DNA of 5,653 nt. Source: Alphaproteobacteria bacterium (GTDB lineage Bacteria; Pseudomonadota; Alphaproteobacteria; Rs-D84). The stretch lies in contig JAGBGA010000076.1 in assembly GCA_017936185.1 (NCBI GenBank), positions 1 through 5,653 on the forward strand, in the 5' to 3' direction. The notes beneath the pieces are model-generated. The model did not search any database, was not told where the DNA came from, and saw only the letters and a program-made list of their open reading frames with translations. Position 1 is the stretch's first letter, and every line of letters begins with the position of its first letter. Of this stretch, positions 1 to 5,199 are shown one piece after another. The position numbers and the translations under genes were made by a program.

Positions 1-1817
1 CGGGTATTCCATTGATTAGACAATGTAGTAAGGTCAGATGATAACGCAAATCTGCCACCATCGTAATTTAATGCCCATTCGTTGGCCTTGGTATTAAAGC
101 CACTAATTGTTACGTACGTACTGCCAAAGCCAGAAACTTGACCACGAAGTTCATACAGACTTTCACGTAATCTGTCCCAACCGGTTTCTTCGTCGTTGAA
201 ACGGTTTTCCCAACTGGCAAATTTACTGTTCCAATTGCTAATTTTACTGTCCAAAAGTGCAACCGCGCCATCAAGGTCAGACGTTAAAGCAAATTTACCT
301 TCGAATCCATCAACACGACCACTAAGACCGTTAAGGGTTTCAACCAATCTGTCCCAACCGTCTTCTTCGTCTTCAAAGCGTGATTTCCATGCGGCAAATT
401 GACTGCTGAGTCCATCTACTGTTGTAAACAGTCCTTGGACATCATCGCCCAAGCCGCCAATGATTGTATCCTTGAATGCGGTATCTGCCAAAAGACTGTC
501 GGCAATTGTGTCACTGATGTTATCGAATTCGGTTCTTGGGACAAAGTCGTCCAATGCGTCGTTCTTGATAAAGCCGTTTGCAATTGCAGTGCTGTTGAAT
601 TGCGCCTTTGGAAGAAATGCAGCCGCCGCGGCATCAAAATCGCTGGATGTTACATACGACTTTAATTCATCGCGAAGTGCAAAGGTGTCGCCAAGGCTGT
701 CAAAATCGCTTTTTAACGCAAACTTGCCATCAAGACCGTTGATTTTATCGTCTGTACTTTTTACCATGGCCTTGGTCGCGTATGTGTTGCCAACGTTTGT
801 TTCAACCGCTGAAATCGCAACGGTCATTTCGTTTTGGCGTACCAATTTATTATCGCTGATGATGCCGCCAATGTCAGATGGCTTTACAAATTTATCATCT
901 GTTATGTCTGTAACCTTGGATTCCAATTCAGATGCCTTGACATAGTTGCGCGGCATTGCCGATATTGTGTTTTGAATTTCTTGGACGGCGCCAGGTAAAG
1001 ATTTTATATCACTGTCAAGACTGTCAAGTATTTGGCCCTTGAATTCGGAATCCGACAAAAGATCATCGGCAATTGTTTCGAATTTTTCACTGTTCGAACT
1101 GATTGCGTTTGCATTTGTTTCAATGCCAGATTGAATGTCTTTTATAACGTCTGATTTTCCCAATTCTGAATTTAATTTGTTTTTGGGTACGAAATCATTA
1201 CCGATTTGCGTTTCCAATTCATTAATGGCACCAGTAACATCAACACGCTTTGCAAAACCCATGTCATTTACCGCAGAAAGCGCGGCGTTTTTCGCATCTT
1301 TTATGGCGGCGGCTTTTGCCGTTGCGATTTCAGATGCGACAGCGTCTGTGGTAATAAAACTGCGACGTTCGATTTCACGACCAACCGTTTCCGGAATGTC
1401 TTTTATCGTCTTTTTCATATCTTCATAGTCAGATAATGTTTCTTGTAATGTCGCAAGTTGTTCTTTCTTTGCGTCAAGTTCTTGCTTTAATTCTTGGATT
1501 TCTTGACGATATGCAGTTAATTCTTGGGCGAATTCGTCCTTGATTTGCTGAATTTCATCGCGAACGTTGGCGATTTGTTTGTTTGATGAACTGGTGGGGA
1601 TTAAGCCAGTTTGAACGCGATTCGTATGAAGGCCGCCAATGGTGCCAAGACCGCCAGTAATTTGGTTTGCCTTTTGTTTGACACTTGTGCTTTGGTCACC
1701 GTTCGTGTTGGGACGTACAATACTGGCCCGGACGGTCGGTTGGCCTGCGTATAAAGTATTTGGAACACACATACACACACAAAGCGTTGCAAGAATGCTG
1801 ATTCTTTCAAAAGACAT
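1..1817 (-). CDS. Exported coiled-coil repeat protein, C-terminus beyond window
   Basis: I do not recognise a family. The frame is open for 605 codons from ATG at 1817 and leaves the window without a stop. The start is supported by AGGGAG eight bases upstream. Residues 1-24 look like a signal peptide (MSFER, a hydrophobic core rich in Cys, then LYA before Gly25). Residues 25-78 are Gly/Thr/Ser/Asn-rich. Residues 85-131 form a heptad coiled coil (hydrophobics at 89, 92, 96, 103, 107, 110, 114, 121, 124, 128, 131), followed by an Ala/Lys-rich helix to about 185. The rest consists of degenerate repeats: FALxSD at 366, 509 and 590, IADxLLxD at 249 and 438, and a 59-residue tandem unit beginning at Trp477 and Trp536. 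This composition suggests a fibrous periplasmic or surface protein. A trimeric adhesin-like stalk is possible, but the anchor that would show this is not in view. It appears to be transcribed alone. Confidence 0.88.
   Translation of the reverse strand, partial: MSFERISILATLCVCMCVPNTLYAGQPTVRASIVRPNTNGDQSTSVKQKANQITGGLGTIGGLHTNRVQTGLIPTSSSNKQIANVRDEIQQIKDEFAQELTAYRQEIQELKQELDAKKEQLATLQETLSDYEDMKKTIKDIPETVGREIERRSFITTDAVASEIATAKAAAIKDAKNAALSAVNDMGFAKRVDVTGAINELETQIGNDFVPKNKLNSELGKSDVIKDIQSGIETNANAISSNSEKFETIADDLLSDSEFKGQILDSLDSDIKSLPGAVQEIQNTISAMPRNYVKASELESKVTDITDDKFVKPSDIGGIISDNKLVRQNEMTVAISAVETNVGNTYATKAMVKSTDDKINGLDGKFALKSDFDSLGDTFALRDELKSYVTSSDFDAAAAAFLPKAQFNSTAIANGFIKNDALDDFVPRTEFDNISDTIADSLLADTAFKDTIIGGLGDDVQGLFTTVDGLSSQFAAWKSRFEDEEDGWDRLVETLNGLSGRVDGFEGKFALTSDLDGAVALLDSKISNWNSKFASWENRFNDEETGWDRLRESLYELRGQVSGFGSTYVTISGFNTKANEWALNYDGGRFALSSDLTTLSNQWNT
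36..389 (-). repeat. Two tandem 59-residue repeats inside the coiled-coil protein
   Basis: Unit one covers residues 477-535 and unit two residues 536-594. Each opens with W..RF.DEE.GWDRL..(S/T)L, followed by a G.V.GF segment. The first Trp pair is exactly 59 residues apart (477/536), as is the second (488/547). At the DNA level, 346-405 and 169-228 match at 46 of 60 positions by eye, with 14 identical bases at 346-359 and 169-182. The second halves have diverged much further. Confidence 0.8.
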
Positions 1818-1825
1818 GACAAAAT

Positions 1826-1831
1826 CTCCCT
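1826..1831 (-). promoter_or_regulatory. Shine-Dalgarno of the coiled-coil gene
   Basis: On the minus strand AGGGAG lies eight bases before ATG 1817. It supports this start for a frame that has no visible stop. Confidence 0.75.
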
Positions 1832-1848
1832 ATTCCTTGATTGTTTTC

Positions 1849-1878
1849 ACAATACAATATATATGGGATTTATGTCAA
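1849..1878 (-). promoter_or_regulatory. Sigma-70-type promoter of the coiled-coil gene
   Basis: On the minus strand a perfect -35 box TTGACA (1873-1878) is followed by an 18-base spacer and TATTGT (1849-1854) as a plausible -10 box. TGTATT with a 16-base spacer is an alternative. It lies between the rlpA terminator and the gene start and implies a leader of about 25 bases. The -35 is strong; the exact -10 is uncertain. Confidence 0.6.
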
Positions 1879-1895
1879 CACATTTTGATACAAAG

Positions 1896-1921
1896 AAAAA
1901 TCCCCCGACCGGGGGATTTTT
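1896..1921 (-). terminator. Intrinsic terminator of rlpA
   Basis: A perfect 11-bp inverted repeat, AAAAATCCCCC (1896-1906) and GGGGGATTTTT (1911-1921), encloses a four-base GACC loop. On the minus strand it starts one base after the rlpA stop codon and ends in five T. The A and T arms make it symmetrical, but no plus-strand gene ends here, so I assign it to rlpA. It should also insulate the coiled-coil gene downstream. Confidence 0.88.
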
Positions 1922-2821
1922 TTAAATACTGTCGGCGTTTATCCAACGACCATCTTTTAGCGAGCCAGGTGCCATGCCTTCGTTGTTACGAAGTGCGTCA
2001 ATTACACCGCGTGCCTGGGTGGCGTCAAGGTTGATAATGCGAACCTTGAACATGTCGCCTTCGGTAACGACAACCGCGTCACCGTATGTCTTCATACGAT
2101 TCGCCAATGCGTCCGCACTGTCTTGGGCATAGAATGCCGCGACTTGGACACTGTAGTCGCCAGATGCCGGGGCGGCAACCGCGACCGGTTCTGAAACAGT
2201 GACTGTTTCTGTGACAACAGGTTCGGCCACAACAGGTTGTGCAACCACCGCAGGTTGTGCCGGCACACCAACCGTCGCATTCTTGACAATCATGGATTGT
2301 TCACCCAAAACTTGGATTTGGACTTTGCCCTGGCCGTTCATGCCAATTGCCTTGGCCGCCGCAGGCGATAAATCCATCAAGCGGGTATTTACAAATGGAC
2401 CACGATTGTTTACACGAACAACAACAGATTGACCATTGTCAAGATTGGTTACGCGTGCAATCGTTGGAAGGGGTAAAGTCTTGCTGGTTGCGAACATTTT
2501 GTTCATATCATAGACTTCCCCATTGCTGGTCTTGGTGCCGTTCAATTCTGCCGGGATAACGCCCGCAACACCAGATTGATTGTATGTTAAATCTTCAACA
2601 GGAATGTATTGAACATCGTCGACTTTATAGGCACTTCCAATATAATACTTTGGGGCGGCCGCCAACAAATACGTATCATTTAATGTTTCACCGCCGGTTG
2701 TAACAAGCGTTTCTTCGCCAAAACCATCGGCACCATAACTGGTATTATTGCCGGTTGTACTTAAATCCATACACCCAGACAACATTGCGGTTAATACCGC
2801 CAAAGAAAGAACTTTTTTCAT
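1922..2821 (-). CDS. rlpA: RlpA-like septal lipoprotein with SPOR domain
   Basis: This 299-residue protein has a lipoprotein signal ending in the lipobox LSGC (Cys17). A double-psi beta-barrel RlpA domain spans about 58-172 (YYIG.AY at 59-65, NGEVYD at 100-105, KTLPLP at 114-119, VTNL.NG at 124-130, NRGPF at 139-143, LMDLS at 148-152). A Pro/Val-rich linker covers 183-219 and a SPOR domain about 222-282 (YSVQVAAF), which in this family binds denuded glycan at the septum. RlpA proteins are outer-membrane lytic transglycosylases. Here the catalytic His (TAAHKTLP in the family) is Ser113, and the Asp of NDRGP is Asn139; Glu102 remains. The GVASWYG segment is also altered (GVAGVIP, 84-90). It therefore probably binds peptidoglycan without cutting it, which is inference. 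AAGGAG nine bases upstream supports the start. It lies 76 bases downstream of murJ. Confidence 0.93.
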   Translation of the reverse strand: MKKVLSLAVLTAMLSGCMDLSTTGNNTSYGADGFGEETLVTTGGETLNDTYLLAAAPKYYIGSAYKVDDVQYIPVEDLTYNQSGVAGVIPAELNGTKTSNGEVYDMNKMFATSKTLPLPTIARVTNLDNGQSVVVRVNNRGPFVNTRLMDLSPAAAKAIGMNGQGKVQIQVLGEQSMIVKNATVGVPAQPAVVAQPVVAEPVVTETVTVSEPVAVAAPASGDYSVQVAAFYAQDSADALANRMKTYGDAVVVTEGDMFKVRIINLDATQARGVIDALRNNEGMAPGSLKDGRWINADSI

Positions 2822-2830
2822 GTTTTAGGA

Positions 2831-2836
2831 CTCCTT
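2831..2836 (-). promoter_or_regulatory. Shine-Dalgarno of rlpA
   Basis: AAGGAG on the minus strand lies nine bases before ATG 2821. It is the strongest ribosome-binding site in the window and fixes the rlpA start just upstream of the lipoprotein signal. Confidence 0.8.
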
Positions 2837-2843
2837 ACATTCT

Positions 2844-2867
2844 TTTATGATTTTATTTTATCATAAA
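2844..2867. repeat. AT-rich inverted repeat in the murJ-rlpA gap
   Basis: An 8-bp perfect inverted repeat, TTTATGAT and ATCATAAA, surrounds an eight-base loop. It overlaps the proposed rlpA -10 box. It has no GC pairs at its base and no following T-run in murJ's direction, so it is not a convincing terminator. It could be an operator-like dyad or a chance AT palindrome. Confidence 0.4.
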
Positions 2868-2883
2868 TTTAGCCCATATTCAA
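2855..2883 (-). promoter_or_regulatory. Possible rlpA promoter
   Basis: On the minus strand TTGAAT (2878-2883), a 17-base spacer and TAAAAT (2855-2860) resemble a sigma-70 promoter within the murJ-rlpA gap. The region is AT-rich, so chance matches are easy and read-through from murJ remains possible. An AT hairpin (2844-2867) overlaps the -10 box. Confidence 0.5.
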
Positions 2884-2897
2884 ATTTATTTTGATAA

Positions 2898-4358
2898 TTA
2901 AATTTTACGTTCAAAAATATATGCAATGGGCAAGTAAACAATGCCATATAACGCAATCACAATTGCCAACATCCAAATACTGGGGATTGAAATCATTGAT
3001 AACAAAACACCCAACGCAATCGACAGCAACGCATAAAACACAACCGTACGAACCGTTCGCGCATCACTACGAACCAATTGACGTGCGCGACACGCGCGAC
3101 CCAACAAATAATTCTTTAAATAACCACTGGCCACCACGCCAACAGGTATCGCCAAATATCCAATCAATGGGAACAATGACAAATACAAGACCGCCGCAAA
3201 CCCAAGGGATATCATACTGGTCTTGACAGGTGTTTTTACGTCTTGGGCCGCGTAAAGGGTTTTGCTGTAAATCTGGCTTATCATCATGGCGGGCAATACA
3301 AAAACTTGGACCTTTATCGCCATGGCAACCGCACGCGTTGATTCGGGCGTCCATGCACCATATTCAAACAGGTACTTTATAATCGGTTCGGCCAATACAA
3401 ATAAACCAACAACGCATGGGAATATCAACATCAATGACCGACGAAGCGATGAATTTTGTTGGATATAAACACTGCGCAGGTTCTTGTCCGCCAAGGCATT
3501 TGATATCGATGACATCAATACAGTACCGGCCGCCAAACCAATCATCGCAAAGGGTAACTGAATTATACGATCAGAATAATATAGCCATGATACGGCACCG
3601 CTTTGAAAGCTGGCCACCAAGGTGCCAATAATGATTGTTATCTGGTAAAAGCCACTGCCAATAATACTGACCCCAAGGCGACGAAACATATCACGTATAC
3701 CCGGTGTCCAGCGCGGCACAATCAGACGAAGCCCAAAATGACGGCGACGTATGCGCGACCATAAAACAAAAAACTGAATCACGCCCGACAATACAACAGT
3801 GCCCGCCATCAGATAAAGAATGTTTTCGGTACCAAACATCATCGCAATCAATAATGCGCATATCAGCATAATATTTAATAAAACAGGCATGAATGCCGCC
3901 AGTAAAAAACGCGAAAACGCATTCAATATCGCCGACAAAAACGCCGCACCGCATATAAAGATTACATATACAAACATTATACGCGATATTATTACCGTCA
4001 TTTCCATCTTGCCCGGGGTCGCGTCAAAGCCCGGTGCCAAAAACCACACGACCAGTGGCATAAAAACTTCGAACAATATCGTGATAAATAACAAAACAAT
4101 CATTAACCATGAAAATACATTGCGGGCAAAACCAGAATCTTTTTTGGAATCGGTGTACATGGGAATAAATATCGATGACAAGGCGCCTTCGCCCAATAAA
4201 TCACGAAAAAGATTTGGCAACTTGAATGCCGCCAAGAATATGTCGGACATGCGACCGGCACCCAAGACACGCGCAATTAACATGTCGCGAACAAAGCCGA
4301 ATACACGACTGATTCCCGTCATGGCGCCAACGCCGAAAATATGTTTGCCAAGTTTCAT
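2898..4358 (-). CDS. murJ: Lipid II flippase MurJ (MviN)
   Basis: MurJ is an inner-membrane MOP-superfamily transporter that flips lipid II to the periplasmic face for peptidoglycan synthesis. The 486-residue protein is hydrophobic throughout, consistent with about 14 membrane segments and slightly shorter than common family members. Charged residues known to matter in E. coli MurJ are present in the N-terminal lobe: Arg18, Arg24, Asp39, Lys46 and Arg52, within GISRVFGFVRD, SDIF and KLPNLFRDLLGEG. The central SDRIIQLPFAMIGLAAGT segment (262-279) carries Asp263-Arg264. Gln267 stands where E. coli has Glu273, a change I recall as common in other phyla. No frameshift is seen. There is no clear Shine-Dalgarno, and a -10 box lies only seven bases before ATG, so the transcript may be leaderless. 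The gene is divergent from bamD and followed by rlpA. Confidence 0.96.
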   Translation of the reverse strand: MKLGKHIFGVGAMTGISRVFGFVRDMLIARVLGAGRMSDIFLAAFKLPNLFRDLLGEGALSSIFIPMYTDSKKDSGFARNVFSWLMIVLLFITILFEVFMPLVVWFLAPGFDATPGKMEMTVIISRIMFVYVIFICGAAFLSAILNAFSRFLLAAFMPVLLNIMLICALLIAMMFGTENILYLMAGTVVLSGVIQFFVLWSRIRRRHFGLRLIVPRWTPGIRDMFRRLGVSIIGSGFYQITIIIGTLVASFQSGAVSWLYYSDRIIQLPFAMIGLAAGTVLMSSISNALADKNLRSVYIQQNSSLRRSLMLIFPCVVGLFVLAEPIIKYLFEYGAWTPESTRAVAMAIKVQVFVLPAMMISQIYSKTLYAAQDVKTPVKTSMISLGFAAVLYLSLFPLIGYLAIPVGVVASGYLKNYLLGRACRARQLVRSDARTVRTVVFYALLSIALGVLLSMISIPSIWMLAIVIALYGIVYLPIAYIFERKI

Positions 4359-4373
4359 GGTTTAGATTATACT
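4345..4373 (+). promoter_or_regulatory. bamD promoter
   Basis: TTGCCA (4345-4350), a 17-base spacer and TATACT (4368-4373) form a good sigma-70-type match. It predicts a leader of roughly 30 bases before bamD. Its -35 box lies inside the first codons of murJ, and its -10 box overlaps the murJ -10 on the other strand by four bases. Confidence 0.6.
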
Positions 4374-4395
4374 GCGATTATTAAATAAAAATCAA
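4366..4395 (-). promoter_or_regulatory. murJ promoter, probably giving a leaderless mRNA
   Basis: On the minus strand TTGATT (4390-4395), an 18-base spacer and a perfect TATAAT (4366-4371) precede murJ. Only seven bases separate TATAAT from ATG 4358, so transcription would be expected to begin at or next to the A of the start codon. No Shine-Dalgarno fits in that gap. Confidence 0.65.
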
Positions 4396-4398
4396 GGC

Positions 4399-4402
4399 AG
4401 GA
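4399..4402 (+). promoter_or_regulatory. Shine-Dalgarno of bamD
   Basis: AGGA within GGCAGGAAT lies eight bases before ATG 4411. It supports the start that gives a complete lipoprotein signal. Confidence 0.65.
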
Positions 4403-4410
4403 ATAAAAAT

Positions 4411-5133
4411 ATGAAAAAACAAATTTTATCACTGGTTATACTGGCATTATTGGCGGGATGCGCCGGCACAGATAATGAAATTGTCGCCGAACAACCAATC
4501 CAAGACATATATAAAAATGCATACGCAGAATTTAATGATGAAAACTTTGAAGAAGCCGCAATGGAATTCTTGAAGGCAGAAAACCAGCATCCGTCAAGTC
4601 CATGGGCCGCAGACGCATTGGTGATGGCGGCATATTCACACTATATGGACGAAGATTTTGCAGGGGCAATTTTGGCCACAGACAGATTTATGCGATTTCA
4701 CCCGGGACACAAAGATGTACCATATATGATGTACTTGCGCGGGATGTGCTATTACCGCCAGGTCAGCGATGTGCGACGCGAACCAGGGATGAGTGCATAT
4801 GCACTTCAACAATTTCAAACACTGGTGCAACGTTTCCCACGCAGCCCATATGCAAAAAATGCAGAAAACAAAATACTGATATTAAAAAACTATATCGCGG
4901 GCAAAGTCATGTATTCGGCACGTAATGATATGAAAAAAGAAAATTGGACCAGTGCAATTAACCACTTGCAAACTGTTGTCAAAGACGCCCAGGAAACAGT
5001 TATGACACCCGAAGCACTGTTCAGATTAACCGAAGCATATACCGCAATCGGATTGCCAGAACAAGCAAATGGATATGCGCAAATGTTAAAACAAAACTTT
5101 CCAGATAATGAATGGACAAAAAAATTAAAATAA
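4411..5133 (+). CDS. bamD: Outer-membrane assembly lipoprotein BamD
   Basis: BamD is the essential lipoprotein partner of BamA in the complex that folds proteins into the outer membrane. The 240-residue product has a lipoprotein signal with lipobox LAGC (Cys17) and then TPR-type helical repeats over about 30-235. Family wording is clear: YAEFNDENFEEAAMEF (38-53), the QHPSSPWA segment (59-66), RFMRFHPGHKDVPYMMYLRG (92-111), YYRQ..DV.RE (114-124), RFPRSPYAKNAENK (141-154), AGKVM (163-167) and PEALFRLTEAYTAIGLPEQA (199-218). This style resembles alphaproteobacterial BamD. The protein stops soon after the last repeat (NEWTKKLK), so its C-terminus is short. In many alphaproteobacteria bamD follows lpxC and precedes recN; here it is divergent from murJ and followed by recG. 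A hairpin terminator follows directly, suggesting a single-gene transcript. Confidence 0.95.
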   Translation: MKKQILSLVILALLAGCAGTDNEIVAEQPIQDIYKNAYAEFNDENFEEAAMEFLKAENQHPSSPWAADALVMAAYSHYMDEDFAGAILATDRFMRFHPGHKDVPYMMYLRGMCYYRQVSDVRREPGMSAYALQQFQTLVQRFPRSPYAKNAENKILILKNYIAGKVMYSARNDMKKENWTSAINHLQTVVKDAQETVMTPEALFRLTEAYTAIGLPEQANGYAQMLKQNFPDNEWTKKLK

Positions 5134-5136
5134 TTT

Positions 5137-5164
5137 ATCCCCCAAAATATATGGGGGATTTTTT
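5137..5164 (+). terminator. Intrinsic terminator of bamD
   Basis: ATCCCCC (5137-5143) pairs with GGGGGAT (5153-5159). One further A-T pair leaves a seven-base AT loop, and six T (5159-5164) follow. It starts three bases after the bamD stop. The stem core is the same as in the rlpA terminator. Confidence 0.88.
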
Positions 5165-5168
5165 GTTA

Positions 5169-5197
5169 TTGAATATTTTATCTAAATTCACTAAATT
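5169..5197 (+). promoter_or_regulatory. Possible recG promoter
   Basis: TTGAAT (5169-5174), a 17-base spacer and TAAATT (5192-5197) are a weak sigma-70-like match just after the bamD terminator. If real, transcription would begin near 5203-5205, after ATG 5200 and beside ATG 5206. No Shine-Dalgarno is visible before either ATG. The region is very AT-rich, so confidence is low. Confidence 0.35.
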
Positions 5198-5199
5198 TT

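Noticed and set aside
36..405. Repeated DNA blocks considered as a CRISPR array or mobile-element ends
   Set aside because: The repeats are in frame within a coding sequence, imperfect, only two in number and contiguous at the protein level. They are protein repeats.
460..945. A 161-codon plus-strand open frame
   Set aside because: It lies wholly antisense to the coiled-coil gene, which has a signal peptide, promoter, Shine-Dalgarno and coherent repeats. The plus-strand product has no recognisable features. The neighbouring plus-strand frames at 196-402, 399-665, 1135-1428 and 1206-1436 are rejected for the same reason.
1757..1790. Cys13, Cys15 or Cys17 in the signal region as a lipoprotein cleavage site
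   Set aside because: The residues before each Cys (ATL, CV, CM) do not form a lipobox, whereas LYA before Gly25 fits an ordinary signal-peptidase site.
1601..1822. A 73-codon minus-strand frame starting just upstream of the coiled-coil gene
   Set aside because: It overlaps the coiled-coil gene in a different frame, and its ATG is three bases from the Shine-Dalgarno that suits ATG 1817 far better.
1639..2034. A 131-codon plus-strand open frame with a hydrophobic start
   Set aside because: It crosses the start of the coiled-coil gene, that gene's promoter, the rlpA terminator and the end of rlpA. A real gene spanning all of these is not credible.
2844..2867. The AT inverted repeat as a murJ terminator
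   Set aside because: The stem is almost pure AT, and on the murJ strand no T-run follows it. It is listed only as an inverted repeat of unknown role.
3820..4365. A 181-codon plus-strand open frame
   Set aside because: It is antisense to the conserved N-terminal lobe of murJ and rich in Asn, Ile and Lys, as expected from the reverse of hydrophobic codons. No ribosome-binding site or family wording was seen.
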